Origin: GCA-2717185 sp964386465
Lineage (GTDB): Bacteria; Pseudomonadota; Alphaproteobacteria; UBA8366; GCA-2717185
Assembly: GCA_964386465.1 (NCBI GenBank)
Contig: CAYLTU010000009.1
Coordinates: 1-42,495, forward strand
Length of the DNA: 42,495 nt
Direction: 5' to 3'
The notes below the pieces were generated by a model that was not told where the DNA came from, searched no databases, and saw only the letters and a program-made list of their open reading frames with translations. Position 1 is the first letter of the stretch. Each line of letters starts with the position of its first letter. The position numbers and the translations under genes were made by a program. This document shows positions 31,873 through 40,297 of this stretch, piece by piece.

Positions 31873-32004
31873 ATGGATCATTTGGCAGTCTGGTCGATTA
31901 CGTCTGGCGCAGTTATCGGATTTTTTGGTACCTGGTCGATCATGTGGCTCTGGTCTGTCCTATCTCCACGCAGAAACAGGCTAAACCCTGAACGGATCCG
32001 TTGA
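31873..32004 (+). CDS. Possible 43-residue single-helix membrane protein
   Basis: An open frame MDHLAVWSITSGAVIG continuing through FFGTWSIMWLWSVL, then a basic tail SPRRNRLNPERIR: one transmembrane helix with positive residues after it. The ribosome site is weak (GGGG 9-12 bp upstream). It lies alone in the 700-bp space between the SDR and ABC operons, where no other gene is evident. Plausible by topology only. Confidence 0.3.
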   Translation: MDHLAVWSITSGAVIGFFGTWSIMWLWSVLSPRRNRLNPERIR

Positions 32005-32192
32005 ACCTCCGTTTGCAGGCGGCGCTATCGAGAACTGCCTCCTCGGGGCAACCGCTACCACAATCCACTGCAAAACGGAAAAAGCAGGCTGGCGCCACCG
32101 TTGCCGGCCATTGGCCATGGGCGCCGCCACGCGCTTAGCCTCGAATTTCCACGTTCGAAGAAGGCGTGCCAACAGCGCTGCATCCACGCGTA

Positions 32193-32254
32193 GAAGCGGG
32201 TTCTGCGATGGCCGGTGCAGCCTTTACGCTCGTTCGCGGATGGACCGTAAGACC
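32193..32254 (+). pseudogene. SDR C-terminal remnant
   Basis: The frame reads EAGSAMAGAAFTLVRGWTVR, which parallels the C-terminus of the SDR encoded at 30863-31666 (DAGAAMRGAAFTVDGGWTAR) residue for residue. No other part of an SDR is recognisable around it. It looks like the decayed 3' end of a duplicate or related dehydrogenase gene upstream of the ABC operon. The rest of 32005-32367 holds no other feature I can support. Confidence 0.5.
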
Positions 32255-32367
32255 GGAATCAATTGGGCGTGACTTGGCACGCACGCGACAATTGCGCATA
32301 ATTCCAGCGGTTCACAATGAAGGTTCGCGAATAACGAATAAATCCACTGTTTAGGAGGCAGGGACTC

Positions 32368-33972
32368 ATGAAACCGAAACTGAAACTATTGACGGCGGTC
32401 GTTTCGCTGGCGGCGGTCACCCTCGGGGCGCAGGCCGCGATGGCGCAGAAATCAGGGGGCATCCTGAAAGCCTATCACCGTGGCACGCCGCCGAGCGGAT
32501 CGATCCACGAGGAAGCGACGAACTCGACGCTGACCCCATACATGCCGGTCATGAACAATTTGGTCATGTACGACCAGTTGAAGGCGACCAACAAGCTGGA
32601 CACGATCGTGCCGGACCTGGCGGAAAGCTGGTCCTGGAACGCCGACAAGACGAAACTGACTTTCAAGCTCCGCCAAGGCGTGAAATGGCACGACGGCAAG
32701 CCCTTCACCTCGGCGGACGTAAAATGCACCTGGTGGGACCTGCTGCTGGGCAACGGCGGCAGTAAATACAAGCTGCGCAAGAACCCGCGGAAAGCCTGGT
32801 ACAAGAACCTCAAGGCCGTCACGCCTAACGGCGACCACGAGGTGACATTCGAACTGAAACGCTCGCAGCCCGCAATCCTGACGCTGATCGCGTCCGGCTA
32901 TTCGCCGGTCTATCCGTGCCACGTCTCGCCCAAGAAGATGCGCACGCACCCGATCGGCACCGGACCCTTCAAGTTCGTTTCCTTGAAACAGAACGAAAGC
33001 GTCAAGTTCACGAAGAACAAGGATTATTGGAAAAAGGGCCAACCCTATCTGGATGGAATCGAATGGACGATCATCAAGAGCCGTTCGACCCGCGTCCTGG
33101 CATTCGTCGCCGGCAAGTTCGACATGGCCTTCAACGGCGATGTCACCGTGCCGTTGCATAAGGACATCATGGAACAGAAGCCGGATGCGGTTTGCCAACG
33201 GGTGATGGGCGCGAGCATCAATCTGATCGTCAACCCGTATAAACCGCCGTTCGACAATGAGAAGATTCGCCTGGCCATGGTGCTGACGCTGGACCGCAAG
33301 TCGGCCATCGACATCCTCAGCAAGGGCGAGAACGTTCAGGGCGGCGCCATGTCGCCGCCGCCGCAAGGCGTCTGGGGCTTTACGCCGGAATTCATCACGA
33401 CGGTCGCCGGCTTTGATCCGGACGTAAAGGGTAACCGGGCTAAAGCGCGCAAGATCATGGAAGGCCTCGGCTACGGCCCGGACAACAAGCTCAAGGTCGA
33501 AGTCTCGACGCGGAACATCGCCGGGTATCGTGATCCCGCCGTGCTGCTGATCGACTGGCTCAAGGAGGTCTATGTCGACGCCACGCTGAAGACGATCGAG
33601 ACCAGCAACTGGCACGCCACCGTGGCCCGCAAGGACTACATGGTAGGCCTGAACGCGACGGCGGTCGGCGTCGACGATCCAGATGCGAACTTCTACGAAA
33701 ACTATTCCTGCGGTTCGCAGCGGAATTATACGGGCTACTGCAATAAGGATCTCGAAAAATTGTTCGAGAAGCAGTCCATGATGACTGACCAGAAGGCGCG
33801 GGCAAAACTCGTCCTGCAGATCGACAAGAAACTCCAGGAAGACGCCGCGCGACCGATCCTTTATCACAACCAGAACTACACGTGCTGGCAGCCTCACGTG
33901 AAGGGATATGTCGCCCATGTAAACAGCCTTTATAATGGCTGGCGCTTGGAAGACGTCTGGCTGGATAATTAA
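32368..33972 (+). CDS. ABC transporter substrate-binding protein, family 5 (peptide/nickel type)
   Basis: A 534-residue periplasmic binding protein with a signal peptide (KLLTAVVSLAAVTLGAQAAMA, cleavage before QKSGG). Family landmarks: IVPDLAESWSWNADKTKLTF, LRQGVKWHDGKPFTSADV, HPIGTGPFKFVSL with NKDYWKKGQPYLDG, and LAMVLTLDRKSAIDIL. These proteins bind di- or oligopeptides, but also opines, glutathione and other solutes, so the ligand is open. AGGAGGCAGGG precedes the ATG. First gene of a five-gene importer operon, followed by a strong hairpin at 33995 that should raise its expression relative to the membrane genes, as usual for binding proteins. Confidence 0.92.
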   Translation: MKPKLKLLTAVVSLAAVTLGAQAAMAQKSGGILKAYHRGTPPSGSIHEEATNSTLTPYMPVMNNLVMYDQLKATNKLDTIVPDLAESWSWNADKTKLTFKLRQGVKWHDGKPFTSADVKCTWWDLLLGNGGSKYKLRKNPRKAWYKNLKAVTPNGDHEVTFELKRSQPAILTLIASGYSPVYPCHVSPKKMRTHPIGTGPFKFVSLKQNESVKFTKNKDYWKKGQPYLDGIEWTIIKSRSTRVLAFVAGKFDMAFNGDVTVPLHKDIMEQKPDAVCQRVMGASINLIVNPYKPPFDNEKIRLAMVLTLDRKSAIDILSKGENVQGGAMSPPPQGVWGFTPEFITTVAGFDPDVKGNRAKARKIMEGLGYGPDNKLKVEVSTRNIAGYRDPAVLLIDWLKEVYVDATLKTIETSNWHATVARKDYMVGLNATAVGVDDPDANFYENYSCGSQRNYTGYCNKDLEKLFEKQSMMTDQKARAKLVLQIDKKLQEDAARPILYHNQNYTCWQPHVKGYVAHVNSLYNGWRLEDVWLDN

Positions 33973-33994
33973 GGAACCAAGCGGTTCTGAATGG

Positions 33995-34033
33995 GGCCGC
34001 GGCGATCGATCTATCGCCGCGGCCTCCTTTTTA
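33995..34033 (+). terminator. Intrinsic terminator inside the ABC operon
   Basis: GGCCGCGGCGAT (33995-34006) and ATCGCCGCGGCC (34013-34024) form a perfect 12-bp stem with a 6-base loop, followed by TCCTTTTTATT. It lies 23 bp after the binding-protein stop and about 60 bp before the permease gene. Partial termination would let the binding protein be made in excess. Confidence 0.85.
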
Positions 34034-34090
34034 TTCGAACCGTCAATTAGTCGTTTCGTTAATTAATTTGCGCAGGCAAGGGGACGGAAA

Positions 34091-35038
34091 TTGGCAACCT
34101 ATATGGTGAAGCGCTTCTTCCTGATGCTGCTGACGCTCGTCGGGATGTCGATAATCATCTTCGTGCTGTTGCGGCTGATGCCGGGCAATATCGTCGATAT
34201 CATGTTCGATTCCGCGGGCTTCGTCGATCCGGCGGAAAAAGCGGAAATCGAAAAGGAACTGGGTCTCGATCAACCGATACACGTGCAGTACGCCCAATGG
34301 ATCTGGGGTATCATGCGGTGGGATCTGGGCTTTTCCTACGTGTCCGAGATGCCCGCCATCGACGAACTCGGCCCCCGTATTCCGATCACCGCCAAGCTGG
34401 CGGCCCTGGCGCTCTTCTTCTCGGTCTTGTTCGGCGTGCCGCTTGGCGTCATCAGCGCCGTGAGGCAAGATACCTGGCTGGACTACACGCTGCGGGTGAT
34501 CAGTCTGAGCGGACTTTCCCTGCCGTCCTTCTGGCTCGCGCTTTTAATCCTGATGTTTTTCGTGGCCCAGTTCGGCACTATTCCAATCTACCTGGATCCG
34601 CCGGAAAACCTATGGGACGAGTTGCTGCTGTACAGCATACCGGCGGCGGCGGTGGGATTTCGCAGTTCGGCGCTGATTATGCGCCTGACGCGGTCGTCCA
34701 TGCTGGAGGTCCTGCGCCAGGATTACATCCGCACCGCGCGGTCCAAGGGTGCGTCGGAAAATACGGTCAACTATTCGCATGCGCTCAAGAACGCGTTTTT
34801 GCCGGTCACGACGATCATCGGCATCGAGGCCGCGTTCCTGATCGGTGGGCTCATCATCACGGAAACGGTATTCAACATTCCGGGGGTCGCGCATTTCCTC
34901 GTCGAGGCGATTTTGATGCGGGATTATCCCATCGTGCAAAACCTTGTGATGCTGATCGCGGTTATCGTCGTGACGATCAATTTCCTCGTCGACCTGACCT
35001 ACGGGGCCTTGGACCCGCGGATCAAATATGCCGATTAG
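34091..35038 (+). CDS. ABC transporter permease, DppB/OppB type
   Basis: A 315-residue inner-membrane permease with six expected helices: an N-terminal helix (RFFLMLLTLVGMSIIIFVLL), a periplasmic loop containing KELGLDQPIHVQYAQW, and the cytoplasmic EAA-like coupling loop around YIRTARSKGASENTVNYSHAL. The C-terminus LTYGALDPRIKY is the family ending. The start is taken as TTG at 34091, with AAGGGGA 7 bp upstream, giving the usual MATYMVKR beginning; ATG at 34103 is the alternative. It forms the membrane channel with the next gene product. Confidence 0.9.
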   Translation: MATYMVKRFFLMLLTLVGMSIIIFVLLRLMPGNIVDIMFDSAGFVDPAEKAEIEKELGLDQPIHVQYAQWIWGIMRWDLGFSYVSEMPAIDELGPRIPITAKLAALALFFSVLFGVPLGVISAVRQDTWLDYTLRVISLSGLSLPSFWLALLILMFFVAQFGTIPIYLDPPENLWDELLLYSIPAAAVGFRSSALIMRLTRSSMLEVLRQDYIRTARSKGASENTVNYSHALKNAFLPVTTIIGIEAAFLIGGLIITETVFNIPGVAHFLVEAILMRDYPIVQNLVMLIAVIVVTINFLVDLTYGALDPRIKYAD

Positions 35039-35083
35039 GAGCCGCTTCAAAGACGTTGAAAATACTGTTTGGGAGGCGATCTC

Positions 35084-35977
35084 GTGACAGCCATTGACCA
35101 TCAAGCGGAACTTGAAAGAGCCGGCGCGAACATCGAGAGCCGATGGGACGCCGTCCTTCATTTCGCGCGCAATTATCCCTTGGCGGTTTGTGGGATTGCG
35201 ATCGTGGTCGTGTTCGTATTCGCGGCGCTTTTCGCGGAGATCATCGCCTCGCACGATCCCATTTCGACCCACGCATCAAGATCACTTTCGGCGCCGACCA
35301 TGGAAAATATCCTGGGCGCCGACATGATGGGCCGCGATATGTTCGCCCGCATCGTATACGGCGCCCGAATATCGCTGGTCGTGGGCGTGGCCTCAACCAT
35401 GCTGGGCGGGTTCATCGGCGTTTTCATCGGTTTGATGTCGGGCTATTTGCTAGGCTGGTTCGATCTCGTGATGCAGCGGCTCATCGACATCATGCAGGCG
35501 CTGCCGCTCCTGGTGCTGGCCCTGGTGATGGCGGCTTCGCTCGGGCCATCGCTGGAAAATACTATTTTCGCCATATCCATACCACTGGTGCCACGCGTTG
35601 CGCGGGTGGTGCGCTCCAGCACCCTGTCGCTGCGCGAAATGCCGTTCGTCGAAGCGGCGCGCGCCGCCGGCATGAGCGAATTGCGCGTCGCGTTCCGGCA
35701 TGTTCTGCCCAATACGCTGGCGCCGCTGATCGTGCTCGCTACCGCACAGCTTGGCTCGGCGATCCTGGTCGAGGCGTCGCTGTCGTTCCTCGGTCTCGGT
35801 GTTCCGGAGCCGCACCCCTCCTGGGGCCGCATGCTTTCGGAAAACGCGGCCGAATACGCGCGCGTCGCGCCGTGGTTGGTCATATTCCCGGGATTGGCGA
35901 TCAGCTTGGTGGTGTTCGGTACCAACCTGCTGGGCGACGCCTTGCGCGACATCCTCGATCCGAGGCAGAGCAGCTAA
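35084..35977 (+). CDS. ABC transporter permease, DppC/OppC type
   Basis: A 297-residue permease. N-terminal helix about 32-52, then the characteristic periplasmic HDPIS and ILGADMMGRDMFARIVYGAR motif, more helices, the coupling loop FVEAARAAGMSELRVAFRHVLPN, and the ending FGTNLLGDALRDILDPR. The start is GTG at 35084, with GGGAGG 7 bp upstream. It pairs with the preceding permease; the gap between them is 45 bp. Confidence 0.9.
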   Translation: MTAIDHQAELERAGANIESRWDAVLHFARNYPLAVCGIAIVVVFVFAALFAEIIASHDPISTHASRSLSAPTMENILGADMMGRDMFARIVYGARISLVVGVASTMLGGFIGVFIGLMSGYLLGWFDLVMQRLIDIMQALPLLVLALVMAASLGPSLENTIFAISIPLVPRVARVVRSSTLSLREMPFVEAARAAGMSELRVAFRHVLPNTLAPLIVLATAQLGSAILVEASLSFLGLGVPEPHPSWGRMLSENAAEYARVAPWLVIFPGLAISLVVFGTNLLGDALRDILDPRQSS

Positions 35978-36050
35978 CAAGACTGATCATTCACAATGAG
36001 TCCGCGGTTCCGGGGACGAACAGGTAAAGCTGAAATTGGCGGACGATTAA

Positions 36051-37118
36051 ATGGTTGAAGCATCCAGCGGTGAAATTTCGACGGGCGTATCCGAAGTGGG
36101 CGATAGCGGCGGGCTGGCAATGGAAGTTGTCGGACTGAAAACCTACTTCTTCACCCGCCAGGGAATCGTGAAAGCGGTGGACGACGTCTCGTTTTACCTC
36201 AAGAAGGGCGAAACGCTTGGAATCGTCGGTGAATCCGGTTGCGGCAAGAGTATCACCGCGCTTTCCGTCATGCGCCTGGTGCCGGACCCGCCGGGAAAAA
36301 CCATCGAGGGCTCGGTAAAGCTGGACGGGAAGGAACTGCTTGGACTGAGCGACGCGGAAATGCGCGATATTCGCGGCAACGAAATTTCGATGATCTTTCA
36401 GGAACCGATGACCTCGCTCAACCCGGTGTTTACGATCGGCCATCAAATCAGCGAAGCCCTGATCCTTCACCAGGGCATGAACAAGGCCGAAGCGCTGGCC
36501 CGCTCCATCGAAATGCTGGAGCTCGTAAAAATTCCGGAGACCGTGCAGCGGGTCGGGGAATATCCCCACCAACTGTCCGGCGGCATGCGGCAACGGGTAA
36601 TGATCGCCATGGCGTTGGCGTGCAATCCAAAAATTCTGATCGCGGACGAGCCCACCACGGCGCTCGACGTGACGATCCAGGCACAGATCCTCGACCTCAT
36701 CGTAAATTTGCAGGAACAGCTCGGCACCGCCGTCATCCTCATTACCCACGACCTTGGCGTCATCGCCGAGACGGCGCAACGGGTCGTCGTCATGTACGCC
36801 GGAAAAAAGGTCGAGGAGGCCGAGGTCACCGAATTGTTCGGCACGCCGCTGCACCCCTACACGCACGGATTGCTGGCGTCCGTGCCGCATCTCGACGTCA
36901 TGAAGGACGCGGAGGCGGAAAGGGTCGAGCGGCTCGCCGAGATCCCCGGCATTGTCCCGCTCCTGATCGACCTGCCACCGGGATGCGTCTTCGCACCGCG
37001 ATGCCCGCACGCCGATGACAAATGCCGCTCTGAATATCCGGTCTATGAAGAACTAAAGCCGGAACATTGGGTCGCCTGCTGGCATTCGGACAAATTGTAT
37101 GGAGGCGACAATGGTTGA
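36051..37118 (+). CDS. ABC transporter ATP-binding protein, DppD/OppD type
   Basis: A 355-residue ATPase: Walker A GESGCGKS (about 61-68), Q-loop FQEPMTSLNPVF, signature LSGGMRQRVMIAMAL, Walker B ILIADEPTTALDVT, and the H-loop ITHDLGVIAE. The C-terminal extension PPGCVFAPRCPHADDKC carries the Cys motif of the oligopeptide family, which in relatives binds an iron-sulfur cluster. The first 24 residues are poorly conserved, and ATG 36120 is an alternative start. The stop overlaps the next gene by 8 bp. Confidence 0.9.
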   Translation: MVEASSGEISTGVSEVGDSGGLAMEVVGLKTYFFTRQGIVKAVDDVSFYLKKGETLGIVGESGCGKSITALSVMRLVPDPPGKTIEGSVKLDGKELLGLSDAEMRDIRGNEISMIFQEPMTSLNPVFTIGHQISEALILHQGMNKAEALARSIEMLELVKIPETVQRVGEYPHQLSGGMRQRVMIAMALACNPKILIADEPTTALDVTIQAQILDLIVNLQEQLGTAVILITHDLGVIAETAQRVVVMYAGKKVEEAEVTELFGTPLHPYTHGLLASVPHLDVMKDAEAERVERLAEIPGIVPLLIDLPPGCVFAPRCPHADDKCRSEYPVYEELKPEHWVACWHSDKLYGGDNG

Positions 37119-38115
37119 AGCGAATGTGGAGAACGCCCCACTGCCGCGCGGCAATACGCCCGTATTGAAGGTCGATGGGCTGAAGAAGCACTTCCCCATC
37201 AAGAAGGGCATTCTTTCCCGCACGGTCGGCAACGTTTACGCCGTGGACGGCGTCAGCTTCAGCATCAATGAAGGCGAAACCCTGGGGCTGGTGGGCGAAA
37301 GCGGTTGCGGAAAATCGACGGTCGGCCGAACCGTGCTGCGGTTGCTTGAACCAACCGAGGGCGCAATCGAAGTCAGCGGAACAGATATCGCCAAGTTGGG
37401 AAAAACCGAACTGCGGTCGTTCCGGCGGGAAATGCAGATCATCTTTCAGGATCCGTTTTCATCCCTGAATCCGCGCATGTCGGCCGGCGATATCGTCGGC
37501 GAGTTGTTGCAGGTGCATGGTATTGCCGAGGGCAAAGAGAAGGAAGACCAGGTTGCCGAGCTGTTCGACAAGGTCGGTTTGCGCACGGCACAAATGGAAA
37601 ATTTTCCACACCAGTTTTCCGGCGGACAACGCCAGCGCATCGGCATCGCCCGCGCGCTCGCCCTGAACCCGAAGCTGATTATCGGCGACGAACCGGTCTC
37701 GGCGCTGGATGTGTCGATCCAAGCCCAAGTGATCAACCTGTTGATGGATCTGCAGCAGGAATTCAACCTCTCCTACCTTTTCATTGCCCACGATTTAGCC
37801 GTCGTCGAGCATATCAGCGACTACATCGCGGTGATGTATCTTGGCCGGATCGTCGAATACACCGACAAGAAGACCCTGTTCACCAATCCGCAGCATCCCT
37901 ATACCGAAGCGCTGCTGTCGGCGGTGCCCATCCCGGACCCGACGGTGAAGCGGAAGAAGATCATCCTGCAGGGCGACGTCCCCAGCCCGATCAAACCACC
38001 GCCCGGATGCCACTTCCACACAAGATGTCCCTATGCCGAAGAACGCTGCAAGGTGGATGTCCCCACGCTGAAGGAAATTGTGCCCGGTCACCAGGTGTCT
38101 TGCCACCTGCGATAA
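37111..38115 (+). CDS. ABC transporter ATP-binding protein, DppF/OppF type
   Basis: A 334-residue ATPase partner of the preceding protein. Walker A GESGCGKST, Q-loop FQDPFSSLNPRM, signature FSGGQRQRIGIARAL, Walker B LIIGDEPVSALDVS, H-loop IAHDLAVVEH, and a C-terminal GCHFHTRCPYAEERC motif. The start is ATG 37111, because GGAGG lies 5 bp upstream; a frame from 37099 would start before that site. The 8-bp overlap with the upstream gene implies coupling. Last gene of the importer operon. Confidence 0.9.
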   Translation: MVEANVENAPLPRGNTPVLKVDGLKKHFPIKKGILSRTVGNVYAVDGVSFSINEGETLGLVGESGCGKSTVGRTVLRLLEPTEGAIEVSGTDIAKLGKTELRSFRREMQIIFQDPFSSLNPRMSAGDIVGELLQVHGIAEGKEKEDQVAELFDKVGLRTAQMENFPHQFSGGQRQRIGIARALALNPKLIIGDEPVSALDVSIQAQVINLLMDLQQEFNLSYLFIAHDLAVVEHISDYIAVMYLGRIVEYTDKKTLFTNPQHPYTEALLSAVPIPDPTVKRKKIILQGDVPSPIKPPPGCHFHTRCPYAEERCKVDVPTLKEIVPGHQVSCHLR

Positions 38116-38127
38116 CGGCAACGCGGC

Positions 38128-38174
38128 TTGACTAGCTTCCCGTTACGGATTTAGTTTGCAAGCTAATAATTAGC
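38128..38174 (+). promoter_or_regulatory. Candidate promoter and operator upstream of the MarR gene
   Basis: A perfect inverted repeat GCTAATAATTAGC lies at 38162-38174, about 40 bp before the regulator gene, and fits the short palindromes bound by MarR dimers. TTGACT at 38128-38133 with TTAGTT 17 bp later is a weak promoter match just upstream. Autoregulation is inference. Confidence 0.45.
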
Positions 38175-38212
38175 ACCCTAACTTAATTCCGTTGAATTGC
38201 GGGCAAGTGGAC

Positions 38213-38701
38213 ATGGGAATGCCGTCGGACGCCTTGATCGTCAGTTTCGCTAGACGCTTGGCCGAAACCAATCAGAAATGGCGCGCCGAGCTGGACCTGC
38301 GGCTCGGCCCGCTCGGATTGAGCCAGGCACGCGGCTTGATTCTGCATTATTTGTCCATTCACGGCGACGGCCTGCAGCAGAACGAGCTGGCGGATATCGT
38401 CGGAATTCGCGGCTCGACCCTGGTGCGGCAGTTGGACCGGTTGGAATCCGATGGCTGGGTCGAACGGCGCAACGACCCGGACGACCGGCGCGCCAAGACG
38501 ATTCATCTTTCGGACAAGGCCGCGCCGATGGTCAGCGAGATACAGAAAATTGTCGAGCAGCTGCGGTCGGAGTTTCTGTCCGGATTGTCGGAGACTCAGA
38601 TCGAGACCTGCTTCGCCGTCTTCGATCACATTCAGGGGCGGATCGACGAACGCCCCGAGCGCGCGACCCCGGACCGTGCGAACGCCGCCGGCAGCGATTG
38701 A
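38213..38701 (+). CDS. MarR family transcriptional regulator
   Basis: A winged-helix regulator of 162 residues from ATG 38213. The DNA-binding core is QQNELADIVGIRGSTLVRQLDRLESDGWVERR, with the wing NDPDDRRAKTIHLSDKAAP. Flanking helices at both ends form the dimer interface. The exact start is uncertain: TTG 38192, GTG 38207, ATG 38213 and ATG 38219 are in frame and none has a strong ribosome site. MarR proteins near CoA-dependent aromatic or alicyclic pathways often respond to acyl-CoA intermediates. Here it precedes a MaoC-like gene, a BadH-like SDR, a hydratase and a CoA ligase, which are its likely targets. Confidence 0.88.
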   Translation: MGMPSDALIVSFARRLAETNQKWRAELDLRLGPLGLSQARGLILHYLSIHGDGLQQNELADIVGIRGSTLVRQLDRLESDGWVERRNDPDDRRAKTIHLSDKAAPMVSEIQKIVEQLRSEFLSGLSETQIETCFAVFDHIQGRIDERPERATPDRANAAGSD

Positions 38702-38724
38702 TAATTCGGCAGAGGGGAAGCGAA

Positions 38725-39192
38725 ATGAAGAACGATCTGGAGTATGTCGGCCTTGGGCTTTGCTGGAACGACCTGACCGTCGGGCAAAAATTCCGCACGA
38801 TCAACCGTACGGTGACCGAGACCGACCTGGTCAATTTCATCAACTCGACCGGCATGGTCGAAGTCATGTTCACCGACGCGACGTTCGGCGACGCGCATGG
38901 CGCGGTCAAAGGACGCCCCGTGCCGGGCGCCCTGTGCTACACCTTTATCGAAGGCCTGCTCGTCCAGTCCACGATGCAGCATACCGGCCTCGCGATGCTG
39001 GAAACGACCTTGAAGATCAAAGCGCCGACCTTCGTCAACGATACGATCCATGGCGAAATCGAAGTCACCGCTGTGCGCCAGACGAGCAAGGGCAACCGCG
39101 GCATCGTCAGCACGACCAACAATATCGTGAACCAGCATGGCGACATCGTGGCCACCTACGACGTGACAAGGATGATGGCCGGCCGCGACTGA
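38725..39192 (+). CDS. MaoC-like hotdog-fold protein
   Basis: A 155-residue hotdog-domain protein related to MaoC and (R)-enoyl-CoA hydratases. RTVTETDLVNFINSTG (about 28-43) is the usual substrate-strand start, and KGRPVPGALCYTFIEGLL (about 64-81) the central helix. The catalytic Asp-x(4)-His pair of true R-hydratases is not seen where expected, so a hydratase role is doubtful; thioesterase or binding functions are alternatives. GAGGGGAAG precedes the ATG at 38725. It stands 23 bp after the MarR gene and 30 bp before the SDR gene, apparently one operon. Confidence 0.78.
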   Translation: MKNDLEYVGLGLCWNDLTVGQKFRTINRTVTETDLVNFINSTGMVEVMFTDATFGDAHGAVKGRPVPGALCYTFIEGLLVQSTMQHTGLAMLETTLKIKAPTFVNDTIHGEIEVTAVRQTSKGNRGIVSTTNNIVNQHGDIVATYDVTRMMAGRD

Positions 39193-39222
39193 CGGGCTGG
39201 CGTATAGACAAGGAGAGACAGA

Positions 39223-39957
39223 ATGAACTTGGAAGGCAAGACAATCGCCGTCACCGGCGGCGCTTCGGGCATCGGCCGGACGACGGTCGGCACGCTGTGC
39301 GCGGCGGGCGCCACCGTATTCTTCGGCGACATCAACGAGGAGGGCGGCGCGGAGACCGCGGCACAGGTCGGCGGCAATTCCCACTTCGTGCCGCTCGACA
39401 TTACCAGCGACGAGTCGATCGCGAATTTCGCCAAGACCGCGCTGGACGCGGGCGATGTCGACGGCGTCGTCAATGTCGCCGGCTGGGACATCATCCAGCC
39501 TTTCATCGAACAGGAACCGGAATTCTGGGACAAGGTGGTCAAGATCAACCTGATGGGGCCGGTCAAGCTGACCCGCGCCTTCCTCGACCCGATGATCCAG
39601 CGTAACGTGGGCAAGGTCGTCAGCGTGTCGAGCGACGCCGGCCGGGTCGGCAGCATGGGCGAGACCATGTATGCCGGCGCCAAGGGCGGCATCATCGCCT
39701 TTTCGAAGTCGCTCGCCCGCGAGGTCGCGCGCTACCGGATCAACGTGAACTGCGTCTGCCCGGGCCCGACCAACACACCGCTGTTCAACGCGCAGCCGGA
39801 GCGCATGCGCGAGGCGCTGACCCGGGCCATTCCATTCCGGCGCGTGGCGGAACCGGAGGAGATCGCCGACGCGATCCTGTTCTTCGTTAGCAATCGGTCC
39901 GACTACCTCACCGGACAAGTGCTCAGCGTGAGCGGCGGCCTGACGATGGTCGACTAG
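39223..39957 (+). CDS. SDR oxidoreductase, BadH-like (2-hydroxycyclohexanecarboxyl-CoA dehydrogenase type)
   Basis: A 244-residue short-chain dehydrogenase. TGGASGIGRT cofactor loop, NVAGWDIIQPFIEQEP, catalytic Ser in SVSSDAGRVGS, YAGAKGG (Tyr, Lys), VNCVCPGPTNTPL and the ending TGQVLSVSGGLTM. The AGWDI, SDAGRVGS, PGPT and VLSVSGGLTM stretches closely follow BadH from the cyclohexanecarboxylate pathway of Rhodopseudomonas palustris, as I recall that sequence. FabG-like 3-ketoacyl reductases are the alternative. The gene ends inside the first base of a long hairpin repeat. Confidence 0.85.
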   Translation: MNLEGKTIAVTGGASGIGRTTVGTLCAAGATVFFGDINEEGGAETAAQVGGNSHFVPLDITSDESIANFAKTALDAGDVDGVVNVAGWDIIQPFIEQEPEFWDKVVKINLMGPVKLTRAFLDPMIQRNVGKVVSVSSDAGRVGSMGETMYAGAKGGIIAFSKSLAREVARYRINVNCVCPGPTNTPLFNAQPERMREALTRAIPFRRVAEPEEIADAILFFVSNRSDYLTGQVLSVSGGLTMVD

Positions 39958-40016
39958 TGTGATGATTCTGAAGTTTGTCGCATTGAATGCGACGAACTTC
40001 GGGATCTGAATCACAC
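39957..40016. repeat. Long imperfect hairpin repeat
   Basis: GTGTGATGATTC to GTCGCAT (39957-39983) is complementary, with a few gaps, to ATGCGACGAACTTC to ATCACAC (39987-40016), leaving a 3-base loop. It begins on the last base of the SDR stop codon and so probably terminates that transcript. A hairpin with a similar GTGTGCTGATTC beginning lies at 40298. Confidence 0.75.
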
Positions 40017-40284
40017 TAGTGGACACAATCTAACATATGGTACCCCTACGATCCCGTATCCCGGCTTCTCGGCAGGAGAAGGCCCGCAGGCGATGCCGAA
40101 GCATCGGCAATGGTCTTCGACGCACCGAGAAGCCGGGATCCGGGACCCAGAGGGCGGTTTCCCGAGCCCAGCGGCCGCGTTGCGCGACGCTTGTGATGGC
40201 CCCGCATCGCGGCGCATCGCGCGCCTAACCGCTGGGCTCGGGAAGCCGTCGTAGGGGTACCATATGTTAGATTGTGTCCACTAG
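40016..40284. mobile_element. Miniature inverted-repeat element (MITE-like) with perfect 36-bp ends
   Basis: The 36 bp at 40016-40051 (CTAGTGGACACAATC...) recur exactly inverted at 40249-40284. If the outer CTAG on each side is the duplicated target, the terminal repeats are 32 bp (TGGACACAATC...) and the pattern fits non-autonomous relatives of IS630/Tc1-type elements, which insert at TA within CTAG-like sites. Inside are two further inverted pairs (ATCCCGGCTTCTCGG with CCGAGAAGCCGGGAT, and CCCGAGCCCAGCGG with CCGCTGGGCTCGGG) and no credible coding frame. The 269-bp segment is almost entirely foldable. Confidence 0.8.
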
Positions 40285-40297
40285 CATCAGATAGTTG

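Noticed and set aside
32452..33918. A 488-residue minus-strand frame opposite the binding-protein gene
   Set aside because: Shadow of a gene with signal peptide, ribosome site and family motifs.
38113..38145. TAACGG and CCGTTA as a terminator after the ABC operon
   Set aside because: Six pairs with a loop of about 20 bases and no T-run; probably chance.
40011..40228. Short open frames inside the MITE-like element
   Set aside because: They run through inverted repeats on both strands, have no ribosome site and no recognisable protein features.
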